The notes beneath the pieces were generated by a model. The model had not been told where the DNA came from and ran no database searches. It saw only the letters and a program-made list of their open reading frames with translations. Made by a program: the position numbers and the translations under genes. Below are positions 34,390 through 43,346 of a stretch of DNA of 49,989 bases, one piece after another (the stretch's first letter is position 1; each line of letters opens with the position of its first letter). Location of the stretch: the NCBI RefSeq assembly GCF_016583825.1, contig NZ_NRRV01000038.1, positions 1 to 49,989 of the forward strand, in the 5' to 3' direction. The DNA is from Thiohalocapsa halophila (GTDB taxonomy: Bacteria > Pseudomonadota > Gammaproteobacteria > Chromatiales > Chromatiaceae).

Positions 34390-35358
34390 TCAGTTGCCGT
34401 TGACGGCCTTGAGCGGCGGCGGCGCGTGCGGATCGGGCGCGTGCGGTCGGGCAAAGCCGGCGGCCTCGGCACGGGCGTCGGCCGCGGGGTCCACCTCCAC
34501 CGGTGCCATGGCCTCGGCCTGGACCTCGCGGGTGTGGCCCGCATCGCGCACGGCGTCGTCGCGGTCGGAAAGCTCGCGGGACCGGGACACCAGGAAGTCC
34601 ACCAGGTGCGTGCGGATGGGGTAGTAGCCGGCGTCGTGCACGATGGTGGTGCGGTCCCGCGGGCGCTCGATGCTGACCTTGACGGACTCGGCAACCCGGG
34701 CGTGCGGGCCGTTGGTCATGAGCAGGATGCGGTCGGCCAGCAGGATGGCCTCGTCCACGTCATGGGTGATCATGAACACCGTCTGGTGCGTCTCGGCGCA
34801 GATCTTGAGCAGCTCGTCCTGGATGGTGCCGCGGGTCAGGGCGTCCAGGGCACCGAAGGGCTCGTCGAGCAGCAGCAGCTGCGGCTGGGTGGCGAAGGCG
34901 CGGGCGATGGACACGCGTTGGCGCATGCCGCCGGAGAGGGCGGAGGGCTTGCGGTGCTCGGCGCCGTCCTTGAGTCCAACCATGTGCAGATACTGGAGGC
35001 TGTGCTCGCGCACCCGGGACTTGCTCCAGCCCGGGAAGCGCGCCCGCACGCCGAACTCCACGTTGCTGAGCGCCGAGCGCCAGGGCAAGAGCGAATAGTT
35101 CTGGAAGACCACGCCGCGCTCCAGCGACGGCCCGCGGACCTCCTTGCCGGCCATGTAGACCTCGCCGCCGCTGGGTGAGTCGAGCCCGGCGAGGACGTTG
35201 AGGATGGTCGACTTGCCGCAGCCGGAGTGGCCGATGATGCAGACGAACTCGCCCTTGTCGAGGCCGAAGCTGACGTCGTCGAAGACGGTGAGCTCGCCGT
35301 GCTCGGTGTCGAAGCGCTTGGCCAGGTGCGTGATGTCGAGGAAGTGTTGCTCTGCCAT
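34390..35358 (-). CDS. NitT/TauT-family ABC transporter ATPase
   Basis: A 322-residue ATPase of the NrtD/SsuB/TauB group. Walker A GHSGCGKS is at 43-50, with Q-loop FQNYSLLPW, signature LSGGMRQR, Walker B LLLLDEPFGALD and the switch His in THD. The last 60 residues are an Ala/Pro/Asp-rich tail not needed for ATPase function. It starts 5 bases after the permease stop with AGGAG upstream, so it is coupled to it. Likely cargo for this family: nitrate, cyanate, bicarbonate, sulfonates or taurine. Confidence 0.93.
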   Translation of the reverse strand: MAEQHFLDITHLAKRFDTEHGELTVFDDVSFGLDKGEFVCIIGHSGCGKSTILNVLAGLDSPSGGEVYMAGKEVRGPSLERGVVFQNYSLLPWRSALSNVEFGVRARFPGWSKSRVREHSLQYLHMVGLKDGAEHRKPSALSGGMRQRVSIARAFATQPQLLLLDEPFGALDALTRGTIQDELLKICAETHQTVFMITHDVDEAILLADRILLMTNGPHARVAESVKVSIERPRDRTTIVHDAGYYPIRTHLVDFLVSRSRELSDRDDAVRDAGHTREVQAEAMAPVEVDPAADARAEAAGFARPHAPDPHAPPPLKAVNGN

Positions 35359-35363
35359 GGTCG

Positions 35364-36194
35364 TCACTCCTGGTATTGCACGAGGCGGGTAGCGCTGGCC
35401 AGCGCCATGTCCAGCAGCATGCCGACGAGGCCGATCATCAGAATCGAGAAGATCACGCTGGTGAGATCCAGGTTGTTCCACTCGTTCCAGACGTAATAGC
35501 CGATGCCGGTGCCGCCGACGAGCATCTCCGCGGCGACGATGACGAGCCAGGCGATGCCGATGCTGATGCGCATGCCGGTCAGGATGGTCGGTGCCGCCGC
35601 CGGCAGGATGACCTGAAAGGCGGTGTTCATGGGTGTCAGCTCGTGGGTGCGAGCCACATTGACCCAGTCCTTGCGCACGCCGGCCACGCCGAAGGCGGTG
35701 TTGATCAGCATCGGCCAGATGGAGCAAATGAAGATCACGAAAATGGACGACGTCTCCGAGTCCTTGATGATGAAGAGCGCCAATGGCATCCAGGCGAGCG
35801 GTGAGATGGGCTTCAGCACCTGGATGAAGGGGTTCAGGGCCTTGTACATCAGCGGCGACATGCCGATCAGAAAGCCGAGCGGAATGGCCACCAGCGCCGC
35901 TAGCCCGAAGCCCGTCAATACCCGGAAGATCGAATAGCCGAGCTGAATGCCGATGCCCTTGTCATTGGGCCCGGCGTCGTAGAAAGGGTTGGAGAGCTCT
36001 TCCACCGCAAGGCCGATGACCTGCGACGGGGGCGGAACCCGAGCCTCCTGGTCGGCGCCGCCCATGAGCCGCTCATACTCGGTCATTTCCGTGTCCACTT
36101 CGGGGGCCTTGTGGCTCAGCTGCCAGAGGCCAAGGGTGACCACCAGCAGCACCAGGGAGACCAGTACGGCACGGGCGTTGAGTGATTGGAGCAT
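35364..36194 (-). CDS. NitT/TauT-family ABC transporter permease
   Basis: A 276-residue inner-membrane subunit with a first helix near the N-terminus, a periplasmic loop (about 30-80) and the BPD_transp_1 core with about five more helices. It has the nitrate/sulfonate-type features FRVLTGFGLAALVAIPLG and the EAA loop region near VARTHELTPMNTAF. It would form a homodimer with two copies of the following ATPase. It is separated by 252 bases from the binding-protein gene, where hairpins occur. Confidence 0.92.
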   Translation of the reverse strand: MLQSLNARAVLVSLVLLVVTLGLWQLSHKAPEVDTEMTEYERLMGGADQEARVPPPSQVIGLAVEELSNPFYDAGPNDKGIGIQLGYSIFRVLTGFGLAALVAIPLGFLIGMSPLMYKALNPFIQVLKPISPLAWMPLALFIIKDSETSSIFVIFICSIWPMLINTAFGVAGVRKDWVNVARTHELTPMNTAFQVILPAAAPTILTGMRISIGIAWLVIVAAEMLVGGTGIGYYVWNEWNNLDLTSVIFSILMIGLVGMLLDMALASATRLVQYQE

Positions 36195-36242
36195 AGCTCT
36201 GATTCAGTTGGGGTCGTTGTGCTGTTCGGCGCGATGCGTTGA

Positions 36243-36290
36243 CCCCGGCGATACGGGGCGTGCAAGGGCTCGCTCAATGCAATGAGCCCT
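36243..36290 (-). promoter_or_regulatory. Hairpins between binding-protein and permease genes
   Basis: Two stems, CCCCG-N6-CGGGG (36243-36258) and AGGGCTC-N12-GAGCCCT (36265-36290), lie downstream of the binding-protein stop codon in the transcribed direction. They could protect the upstream mRNA or partly end transcription, giving more binding protein than permease. A degenerate REP copy occurs at 36417-36439. No T-run is seen. Confidence 0.5.
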
Positions 36291-36446
36291 GCGGTGAAGA
36301 CTATGGTGTCATTCGCTCATGGGGCAATCCGTGGTCAATGCCGAGCGCCTTGGCGATTTTACCTAGGTCAATAAGGCCGCTGCTGAGTGGCCGTCCTTGG
36401 CCAATACCAGATCACAGTGGGAGCGGGCCTCATGCCGCGTTGGTCA

Positions 36447-37946
36447 TCAAGCGCGCTTGATCTCGAAGCTTTCCACGTACTCCTCGGGCTTCGTCCAATC
36501 GAATTCCTTGCCCATGATGGTGTACTTCTCGTAGGTCTTATCCGGCGGCTCGTAGCCGAGCTCCTTCATGTACTTGGCCGCGTCGGAGGCCACGTAGACC
36601 TGCTCGGCGATGGCCTTGTAGTCGATATCGCCTTCGACATAGCCCCAGCGCTTCATCTGCGTGAGAATCCACACCGCCATGGAATGCCAGGGGAAGGGAT
36701 CGAAGTCGATGCGGTCCGGCACGTCCTGGATATTGCCGAGGCCGTCCGCGAAGCGCCCCGTGAGCACCTGCTCGATGACCGGCACCGGCTGGTTGAGATA
36801 ATTCTTCGGCGCGATGGCCGCCGAGATCTCCTTGCGGTTCTCGGCCTTCTGCGAGTAGTGCGTCGCATCGATGATGGACTTGAGCAGCGCCGAATAGGTG
36901 TTGGGCATGGTCTCGGCGAACTCGTCCGAGCACGCGAAGGCGCAGCAGGGGTGACCGGGCCAAATGTCCTTGGTCAGGATGTGGATGAAGCCCACCTTCT
37001 CCCAAACGGCGCGCTGGTTGAACGGGTCCGGCGACAGGAAGCCGTCGAGGTTGCCGGCGCGCAGATTGGCGACCATCTCCGGCGGCGGCACCACGCGGAT
37101 CTGGATGTCCTGGTCCGGGTCCAAGCCGTGCTCGGCGACGTAGTAGCGCAGCAGGAAGTTGTGCATGCTGTAGTCGAATGGCACGCCGAACTTGAAGCCC
37201 TTCCAGTCCTTCGGGTCGCGCTTGTCCTTGTGGTCGTTGTGCAGGACGATGGCCTGGCCGTTGATGTTCTCCACAGCCGGCATGCGATAGGGCACCGCGG
37301 TGGAGCCGGCGCCCATGGTCATGGCCAGCGGCATGGGCGTGAGCATGTGGGAGGCGTCGTACTCGCCGGACAGGGATTTGTCGCGGGCGACGGCCCAGCC
37401 GGCGGTCTTGATGACATCCACGTCCAGCCCGTACTTCTCGTAGAAGCCGAGCGGGTGCGCCATGATGATGGGTGTCGCACAGGTGATGGGCACGAAGCCG
37501 ACCTTGAGCTTGGCCTTCTCGAGCGCGCCCATTTCCTCCTTGGCGGCCGCCTTGATCTTGTCCATGGGCAGCATGGTGCCGAGGATGCTCGCCAGCGTGC
37601 CGCCGCCGACGACGCCTAGGAACTGGCGGCGGCTCATGTCGTTGTGGCCGAAAACCCCGCGGACGATGGCGCTCTCGATGGCGCGGTCCATGATGTCGTC
37701 GGGGGAGTCGAAGGTCTCGCGCCGGCTGGCGCCGGCGGCGGCAAGGGCGGACGACGCCGCGCCGGTGTCCGTCGCGGCGTCCTCGAACACCGCGCGCTCC
37801 AGACGCTCGGTCATCTCGGACTCGGTGCACTCGTAGGCGCTCGCCTCCTGCTCGCGCTTGAACACGCAAATGGGGCAGTTGCAGGCGGGTCCATGCTGGA
37901 GGTCGGCGTTAGCGTCGAAGGGATTGCCCAGGCTTCGGTACGACAT
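36447..37946 (-). CDS. NrtA/CmpA-like binding protein with Cys-rich N-terminal extension
   Basis: A 499-residue protein. The Tat motif SRRQFLG sits at 105-111 (twin Arg R106-R107), so about 104 residues precede the signal. This extension contains CNCPIC (C22, C24, C27), C40, and acidic stretches, and may bind metal or an iron-sulfur cluster. The mature part (about 140-499) matches nitrate/bicarbonate-type solute-binding proteins, with AHPLGFYEKYGLDVDV and GFLSPDPFNQRAVWEK. The ATG at 37946 follows AAGGGG. It is the first gene of the cluster, with a consensus sigma-54 promoter about 220 bases upstream. The ligand is unknown. Confidence 0.87.
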   Translation of the reverse strand: MSYRSLGNPFDANADLQHGPACNCPICVFKREQEASAYECTESEMTERLERAVFEDAATDTGAASSALAAAGASRRETFDSPDDIMDRAIESAIVRGVFGHNDMSRRQFLGVVGGGTLASILGTMLPMDKIKAAAKEEMGALEKAKLKVGFVPITCATPIIMAHPLGFYEKYGLDVDVIKTAGWAVARDKSLSGEYDASHMLTPMPLAMTMGAGSTAVPYRMPAVENINGQAIVLHNDHKDKRDPKDWKGFKFGVPFDYSMHNFLLRYYVAEHGLDPDQDIQIRVVPPPEMVANLRAGNLDGFLSPDPFNQRAVWEKVGFIHILTKDIWPGHPCCAFACSDEFAETMPNTYSALLKSIIDATHYSQKAENRKEISAAIAPKNYLNQPVPVIEQVLTGRFADGLGNIQDVPDRIDFDPFPWHSMAVWILTQMKRWGYVEGDIDYKAIAEQVYVASDAAKYMKELGYEPPDKTYEKYTIMGKEFDWTKPEEYVESFEIKRA

Positions 37947-37993
37947 CGGTTTCCCCTTGGTTGGGAGGTGCTCAGGATTGGCATCCACGCCTG

Positions 37994-38144
37994 CACTGCG
38001 CCGACTGGCGCAGTGGTTGCAAGCGATCTTGGTTTCGGTTGTTTGGCGTCTCGATCTGCCCTGTGGGAGTGCAGCCGGTCCCTAGCCTGCGCGCTATTCG
38101 TACGGCGCAACCCGGTCGGCACTTGCGGCGGTTGCTGCGCCGCA
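37994..38144 (-). promoter_or_regulatory. Structured 5' leader of the transporter cluster
   Basis: Two perfect stems lie between the predicted sigma-54 start and the first gene: CACTGCGCC-N4-GGCGCAGTG (37994-38015), about 50 bases before the start codon, and TGCGGCG-N7-CGCCGCA (38124-38144), near the start of the transcript. They could be RNA regulatory hairpins or protein-binding dyads. Confidence 0.5.
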
Positions 38145-38163
38145 GCTGACACGGGCACTGGAA

Positions 38164-38178
38164 GCAAACCGCGTGCCA
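38164..38178 (-). promoter_or_regulatory. Consensus sigma-54 (RpoN) promoter
   Basis: On the minus strand, CTGGCACG-N4-TTGCT is an exact match to the -24/-12 consensus (-24 TGGCAC at 38178-38173, -12 TTGC at 38167-38164). Transcription would start near 38153 and run into the NrtA-like gene. It lies 125 bases upstream of the divergent sigma-54 activator gene, as expected for a local control pair. Confidence 0.88.
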
Positions 38179-38254
38179 GCGGTCTGCCAGGCATCGAAAG
38201 CCTGTTTCTGCGGGTACTTGGGATGCGCGAGGGACGCCGCACTCTGTTACGAGC

Positions 38255-38298
38255 TTTCGTAGATCACGAAATTGCGTCGCTGTACCACGAAAATGCGT
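38255..38298. promoter_or_regulatory. Candidate enhancer sites for the sigma-54 activator
   Basis: A perfect dyad TTTCGT-N5-ACGAAA (38255-38271) overlaps the first of two direct repeats, CACGAAATTGCGT (38265-38277) and CACGAAAATGCGT (38286-38298). The repeats are 21 bases apart, two helical turns, so both would face the same side of the DNA. The position, 80-130 bases upstream of the -24 element, suits an activator binding site, and it also abuts the activator's own start. Confidence 0.6.
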
Positions 38299-38303
38299 AG
38301 ACC

Positions 38304-40292
38304 ATGACACCGCCCTCCGATCCCGCCCGCGTCATCCCTCTCCCGGCTGAAGCCGCGAGCCCCGCCAGTGCCCCGGCACTGAGCCCAGAGGGCTTTCGCG
38401 CGCTGTTCGAGCTGCACCCCGACGCCCAGCTGCTGTGGGACCCGCTCGCAGACCGTATGGTCGAGGTGAACGCGCAGGCCTGCGCGCTGCTCCAGCGCAG
38501 CCGACCGGAGCTGCTGGCGTTGGCGCCGAGCGCGCTCCATTCCGGCGAGCGCGGCGCCCTGGTGGTGTTCACGGAGGCGGTGCTGGAGCGCGGCGAGTGC
38601 TGGACCGACGGCCTCAGTACCGAGCTGCCGGACGGCTCGCGGTTGGCGCTGGAGTACAACGCCCGGCGGGTGGTCCTGGACGGCGCCGCCGAAGAGCGCG
38701 CCTTGGTGCTGGTGACGGCGCGGGACCTCACCACCGTGCGCCGGCGGGAGCTGCACTCGGACGCCGGGGCCTACCTGCGCAGCGGCCTTTCGGAGTGGCG
38801 GCGGGTGGAGCGGCTGTTCGCGGACATCGAATCGGACAATCAGCTCATCCTGCGCGCAGCGGGCGAGGGCATCTACGGCGTCGACGGCAACGGCATCACC
38901 ACCTTCGTCAATCCTGCCGCTGCCCGCATGCTGGGCTTCGCCGCCGAAGAGCTCGTCGGCCGCGGTATGCACGCCGCCATCCACCACAGCCACCCGGACG
39001 GCTCCGGCTATGCCGCCGAGCAGTGCCCCATTTACGGCGCCTTCCGCGAGGGCGCCGTGCACCGTCGCGACGACGAGGTGTTTTGGCGCAAGGACGGCAG
39101 CAGCTTTCCGGTGGAGTACACCAGCACCCCGGTGGTGGACCGCGGGCGCATCATCGGTGCGGTCATCGTCTTCCGCGACATCAGCGACCGCCGCGACGCC
39201 GAGGCGCGCCTGCACGCAGCCATGGCGGAGCTGGAGCAGCTCAAGCACCGCCTGGAGCTGGAGAACCACTACCTACAGCAGGAGCTGAAGGAAGAAACCA
39301 ACTACCGCGAGATCGTCGGTCGCTCCCGCGCGGTGCGGGAGGTGGTGCGCAAGATCGAGCTGGTGGCGCCCACGCAGGCGCCGGTGCTCATCACCGGCGA
39401 GTCCGGCACTGGCAAGGAGCTCATTGCGCGGGCCATCCACGGCGCCGGCAGCCGCGGCGATCGCCCGCTCATCCGTGTCAACTGCGCCGCGGTGCCCGCG
39501 GACCTGTTCGAGAGCGAGTTCTTCGGCCATGTCCGCGGCGCCTTCACCGGGGCCGTGGCCGACCGCGTCGGGCGCTTCGAGCTCGCCGACGAGGGCACCT
39601 TGTTCTTGGACGAGCTCGGCGAGATCCCGCTGGAGCTCCAGGGCAAGCTGCTGCGGGTGCTCCAGGAGGGCCAGTTCGAGCGCGTCGGCGACACCCGTAC
39701 CCGCAGCGTCGACGTGCGCGTGGTCGCCGCCACCAACCGCCGGCTGGAGGAAGAAGTCGCCGCCGGGCGCTTCCGCGAGGATCTGTTCTATCGGCTCAAC
39801 GTCTTCCCCATCGAGTCCGTGCCGCTGCGCGAGCGCCCGGAGGACATCCCGTTGCTGGCGGCGCATTTTCTCGGCAAGGTGAGCCGCCGCCACGGCCGCG
39901 ACGGCCTGCAGCTCTCCCGCGCCGATGTCGAGCGGCTGCAGGCGTACCATTGGCCGGGCAATGTGCGGGAGCTGGAGAACCTCATCGAGCGGGCGCTCAT
40001 CGTCTCCACCGGCAACAAGCTGGCGATCGACCTGCCCGCGGGCGGTGCGGCCGCCGAGCGCCCGCCGCCGCAGCCCGCGCCTGCGAGCACCGCCGCCGGG
40101 CCGCCGAGCACGGAAGCCGAGCGCCGCGCCCAGGAGCGGGCGATGATCGTCGCCGCACTTGACGCCAGCGGCGGCAAGATCTTCGGGGCCGGCGGCGCCG
40201 CCGAGCGCCTGGGGCTCAAGCCGACGACGCTGGCCTCGCGGATCAAGCGCTTGGGTATCGAGAAGCCGCCAAAGCGCACCGCGGGCTCCTGA
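38304..40292 (+). CDS. PAS-domain sigma-54-dependent transcriptional activator
   Basis: A 662-residue enhancer-binding protein. Two PAS-like domains (about 28-145 and 180-310) are followed by a coiled linker and the AAA+ domain, with Walker A GESGTGKE at 365-372 and the sigma-54 contact loop GAFTGA at 412-417. It ends in a Fis-type helix-turn-helix (about 605-655). There is no receiver domain, so signals should enter via PAS (redox, ligand or cofactor). It is divergent from the transporter cluster and next to its sigma-54 promoter and repeated sites, so it very likely switches that cluster on. The ATG at 38304 is six bases after one of those repeats. Confidence 0.93.
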   Translation: MTPPSDPARVIPLPAEAASPASAPALSPEGFRALFELHPDAQLLWDPLADRMVEVNAQACALLQRSRPELLALAPSALHSGERGALVVFTEAVLERGECWTDGLSTELPDGSRLALEYNARRVVLDGAAEERALVLVTARDLTTVRRRELHSDAGAYLRSGLSEWRRVERLFADIESDNQLILRAAGEGIYGVDGNGITTFVNPAAARMLGFAAEELVGRGMHAAIHHSHPDGSGYAAEQCPIYGAFREGAVHRRDDEVFWRKDGSSFPVEYTSTPVVDRGRIIGAVIVFRDISDRRDAEARLHAAMAELEQLKHRLELENHYLQQELKEETNYREIVGRSRAVREVVRKIELVAPTQAPVLITGESGTGKELIARAIHGAGSRGDRPLIRVNCAAVPADLFESEFFGHVRGAFTGAVADRVGRFELADEGTLFLDELGEIPLELQGKLLRVLQEGQFERVGDTRTRSVDVRVVAATNRRLEEEVAAGRFREDLFYRLNVFPIESVPLRERPEDIPLLAAHFLGKVSRRHGRDGLQLSRADVERLQAYHWPGNVRELENLIERALIVSTGNKLAIDLPAGGAAAERPPPQPAPASTAAGPPSTEAERRAQERAMIVAALDASGGKIFGAGGAAERLGLKPTTLASRIKRLGIEKPPKRTAGS

Positions 40293-40326
40293 GCGGTGGG
40301 GCCGCCCTCACCCCGGCGCGCCCGTT

Positions 40327-40434
40327 TCGCGGCAGGGATGGCGCTCCCTCAAGCGACCGTGGCAGCGCCATCCCTGCCGCGACGACTTCCAGTGCCCGGG
40401 TGTCCAAATCTCGCGGCAAGGATGCCGCTCCCAC
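40327..40434. repeat. Three REP-like elements in alternating orientation
   Basis: Copies of the GTGGGAGCGG...CCGCGA family lie at 40327-40348 (reverse), 40359-40382 (forward) and 40411-40434 (reverse), filling the space between the sigma-54 activator and the next gene. Confidence 0.8.
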
Positions 40435-40459
40435 AAGCGCATGCAGTTTTTCAGCGATC

Positions 40460-40669
40460 ATGACGGCCTTTGCAGACAGGGTTTTCGTGTTCACCGGCGC
40501 CACGCTGGAACGGGCCTTGGACGACTGGGTGGCCGAGCAGCTGGCGGCCTATCCGCATCAGGAGGAGCGCATCCGCATCGCAGCCCTGGCGATGCGGGAC
40601 TTCTTCGAGTCGGGCCACATCCACCGCCACAAGATGACGCTCGGCCGCCAGTCCGGAGGTCAGGAATGA
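40460..40669 (+). CDS. Small protein of unknown function upstream of AbgT-family gene
   Basis: A 69-residue hydrophilic protein (MTAFADRVFVFTGATLERALDDW...) with predicted helices and no signal or membrane segment; no family is recognised. Its stop codon overlaps the next start (ATGA), which supports real translation and coupling to the transporter. An ATG at 40460 is used; a longer reading would begin inside the last REP element and is rejected. Confidence 0.55.
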   Translation: MTAFADRVFVFTGATLERALDDWVAEQLAAYPHQEERIRIAALAMRDFFESGHIHRHKMTLGRQSGGQE

Positions 40670-42240
40670 CCGGCGGCTGGCTCAACACCGTGGAGCGGCT
40701 GGGCAACCGGCTGCCGGACCCCTCCACGCTATTCGCGCTGGGCACGCTGGTGGTGATGCTGCTCTCGCAGCTGGCGGTGTGGCTCGGCTGGGAGGTCTCC
40801 CGCACCCTGGAGCGCGACGGCGCGCTGGTCACCGAGCCCATCACGCCAGTCAGCCTGCTGGACGCCGACGGCCTCTGGTGGCTGCTCTCCAATCTGGTGG
40901 ACAACTTCGTCGAGTTCCCGCCGCTGGGCCTGGTGCTGGTGGGGCTGCTCGGCATCGGCGTCGCCGAGCGCTCCGGGCTGCTGCCGGTGCTGCTGCGCCG
41001 GCTGTTGGCGGCGGCGCCCGGCCGGCTGCTGGTGCCCATGACGGTTTTCGTGGGCATCCTGTCGTCGCTGGCGCTGGACGCGGGCTATGTGGTGCTGCCG
41101 CCGCTGGCGGGCGCCTTGTTCCTCGCCGCCGGGCGCTCGCCGCTGGCGGGCATCGCGGCGGTGACCGCCGGCGTCACCTGCGGCTTCTCGGCGAACCTGT
41201 TTCTGACCGGCCTCGACCCCTTGCTAGCGGGGCTGTCCACCGCCGCCGCGCACCTGCTGGACCCGGACTACGAGGTGGCCATCAGCGCCAACTGGTGGTT
41301 CATGATCGTCTCTACGGTGCTGCTCACGGCCACCGGGGCCTTCGTGACCCGGCGCTTCGTGGAGCCGCGGCTGCCGCGGCCCACAGCCGCCGAGATGGCC
41401 GGCGGGTCCGAGCCGGCGGCGGCTCCGGACGCCGACGCGTCGGACACCGAAGCGCCGGCAACACCGGCCGCCGCCCCACAGGCCGAGGACCGGGGGCTGC
41501 GCTTCGCCGGCTGGACCTTCGGCGTGCTGATGGTGCTGCTGCTCGCCGCCGTGCTACTCCCGGGCGCGCCGCTGGCGGGGGAGGGCGCGCGCTTCCCGCG
41601 CTGGATGGAGGCGCTGGTGCCCATCCTGCTCATCGTCTTCCTGGGCACCGGGCTTGCCTATGGCATCGGCGCCGGCAGCATCCGCCGCGACCGCGACGCC
41701 GTGGACATGATGGGCGAGACCATGCGCACCATGGGGCCCTATCTGGTGCTGGCCTTCTTCGCGGCGCAGTTCATCGCCTGCTTCGGCCACTCCCGCCTCG
41801 GCGAGATGCTGGCGGTGGTGGGCGGCGGCTGGCTCGCCGAGCTGGCCCTGGCGCCGGCGGTGCTAATGCTGGCGTTCATCGGTGTGGTGATGGCCGGCAA
41901 CCTGCTCATCGGCTCGGCCAGCGCCAAATACGCCTTCTTCGCGCCGGTGTTCGTGCCGATGTTCATGCAGGCGGGCATCGCCCCGGAGCTGACCCAGGCG
42001 GCCTACCGCGTCGGCGACTCGGTCACCAACGGCATTACGCCGTTCAACCCCTACCTGGTCATCATCCTCGCCTTCATCCGCCGTTACCGCCCTGAGGCCG
42101 GCCTCGGCACCCTGGTGGCGCTGATGCTGCCCTACACGCTGATATTTGCGCCGGTCTGGGCCGTACTCCTGGGGATCTGGGTCGCCGTCGGCTGGCCGCT
42201 GGGGCCGGGCGGGGGGCTGGTGTATCCGGCGGGTGGTTGA
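40666..42240 (+). CDS. AbgT-family transporter
   Basis: A 524-residue inner-membrane protein with about nine to eleven helices, matching the AbgT family (p-aminobenzoyl-glutamate uptake in E. coli; some members export sulfonamides). Family features include the DNFVEFPPLGLVLVGLLGIGVAE stretch, GTGLAYGIGAG, and NLLIGSASAKYAFFAPVFVPMF near the C-terminus, which fits the pore-lining region. An Ala/Pro/Asp-rich loop (about 245-280) lies between halves. The start follows GGAGGT and overlaps the small upstream gene. Substrate direction cannot be told. Confidence 0.9.
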   Translation: MTGGWLNTVERLGNRLPDPSTLFALGTLVVMLLSQLAVWLGWEVSRTLERDGALVTEPITPVSLLDADGLWWLLSNLVDNFVEFPPLGLVLVGLLGIGVAERSGLLPVLLRRLLAAAPGRLLVPMTVFVGILSSLALDAGYVVLPPLAGALFLAAGRSPLAGIAAVTAGVTCGFSANLFLTGLDPLLAGLSTAAAHLLDPDYEVAISANWWFMIVSTVLLTATGAFVTRRFVEPRLPRPTAAEMAGGSEPAAAPDADASDTEAPATPAAAPQAEDRGLRFAGWTFGVLMVLLLAAVLLPGAPLAGEGARFPRWMEALVPILLIVFLGTGLAYGIGAGSIRRDRDAVDMMGETMRTMGPYLVLAFFAAQFIACFGHSRLGEMLAVVGGGWLAELALAPAVLMLAFIGVVMAGNLLIGSASAKYAFFAPVFVPMFMQAGIAPELTQAAYRVGDSVTNGITPFNPYLVIILAFIRRYRPEAGLGTLVALMLPYTLIFAPVWAVLLGIWVAVGWPLGPGGGLVYPAGG

Positions 42241-42360
42241 GATCGACGCACGCCGTGCGCACCCGATCGATGCGCGCCCTGTCGTCGGAGCCTCCGTCTG
42301 CCGCACCGGAGGCCGCGCAAAGAGCGACGACACCGATGCATGACCGAGGCATGGTCTGGG

Positions 42361-43248
42361 TTACAAGTCCCAGTACATGACGTGCTTGTCGAGCTTATAG
42401 GTCCAAGGAAGACCGGCGTTCTTCCAGCCGTTCACGACACGCTCGCCTTTGCGTGGGCCCACCGTCGCCTTGTCGCCCTCAAAGCCATCGGTCACCGAGT
42501 AGACCTTGGTATAACCGGCGAGATGCAACAGGTTGGCAGCCTTGGAGCTGCGACTCCCGGAACGGCAGACGAGATAGATCGGTGTGTCTTTGCGCAGGCC
42601 CTTCTCTTCCATGAGCTGATTGACCCGCTGCGTAAACTCGTTATTGGGCCGCATCTTGAAGGTCTACTTCTTGTCATCCCACTCATCAAACATGCCAACG
42701 GTCATGTACGGGATGTTGGCGTCGATGCCCGCCGGCGCGCCGACGAAGGCCAGCTCCGGGCGCGAGCGCACATCGATGAACACGGCGTTATCCCCGAGCT
42801 GCTGAAGCTGCTCGAAGGCCTGCCGGGCGGTGACATAGAGACCCTGATCGGTCTGCTTTTTCTTCGGCAGCTCATCGCTGCCCAGCCAGTTGGCGATTAT
42901 CCGCAGGTCGGCATCACTGGGTGGCTCGTAGCAGCCTTCTTGGTCTGCCTGCCCGATACAGAACTGGTCATGCATGAACACCGTCTTATCGGACTCTGCC
43001 TGACCGCCGAAGATCTCCTTGGCATGCGCATAGAGGTCCGTCGCTGGCTTACCGCGCAGGACGGGGACATACCGCGCCTCTGGGTGCACGCCATCGGCAC
43101 CATGACAGTTGGTACAGCCGTGTTCTTGAAACAAGCGCTGCCCCATGGGAATTTCCGCCGCCTCGCTGTCACCAGGTTCCGGGGTGGCCCCGAAGGCAGC
43201 AGACGACGCGCAAATGAGCGCTGCGTAGATGGCGTTTCGGAAGCTCAT
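42361..43248 (-). pseudogene. Cytochrome c-rhodanese fusion interrupted by an in-frame amber codon
   Basis: Reading from 43248 (GGAGGTG ribosome site): a signal peptide (1-20), one c-type haem motif C45-T-N-C48-H49, two more Cys (CIGQADQEGC), and the first half of a rhodanese domain. A TAG at codon 195 (42664-42666) follows WDDKK. The same frame then continues without any shift (TFKMRPNNEF...) through the catalytic loop with C228 (CRSGSR) to a TAA/TAG-type end at 42361. One C-to-T change of a CAG (Gln) codon would explain it. The truncated product keeps the haem domain but loses the rhodanese active site. A restart at the ATG at 42654 would lack export. Periplasmic sulfur chemistry is likely for the intact form. 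Confidence 0.82.
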
Positions 43249-43346
43249 GTGTCACACCTCCACCGTTGTTTTCGAGTCAAGTGCGGATATGCGGATGTCA
43301 GTGTCAATGCGGTTCCTGACGCGCATGACGCGGGGCTTTGGTGCGG

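Noticed and set aside
42664..42666. TAG as pyrrolysine or other recoded codon
   Set aside because: No pyl genes are visible in this window and a simple CAG-to-TAG change explains it; not excluded without the genome.
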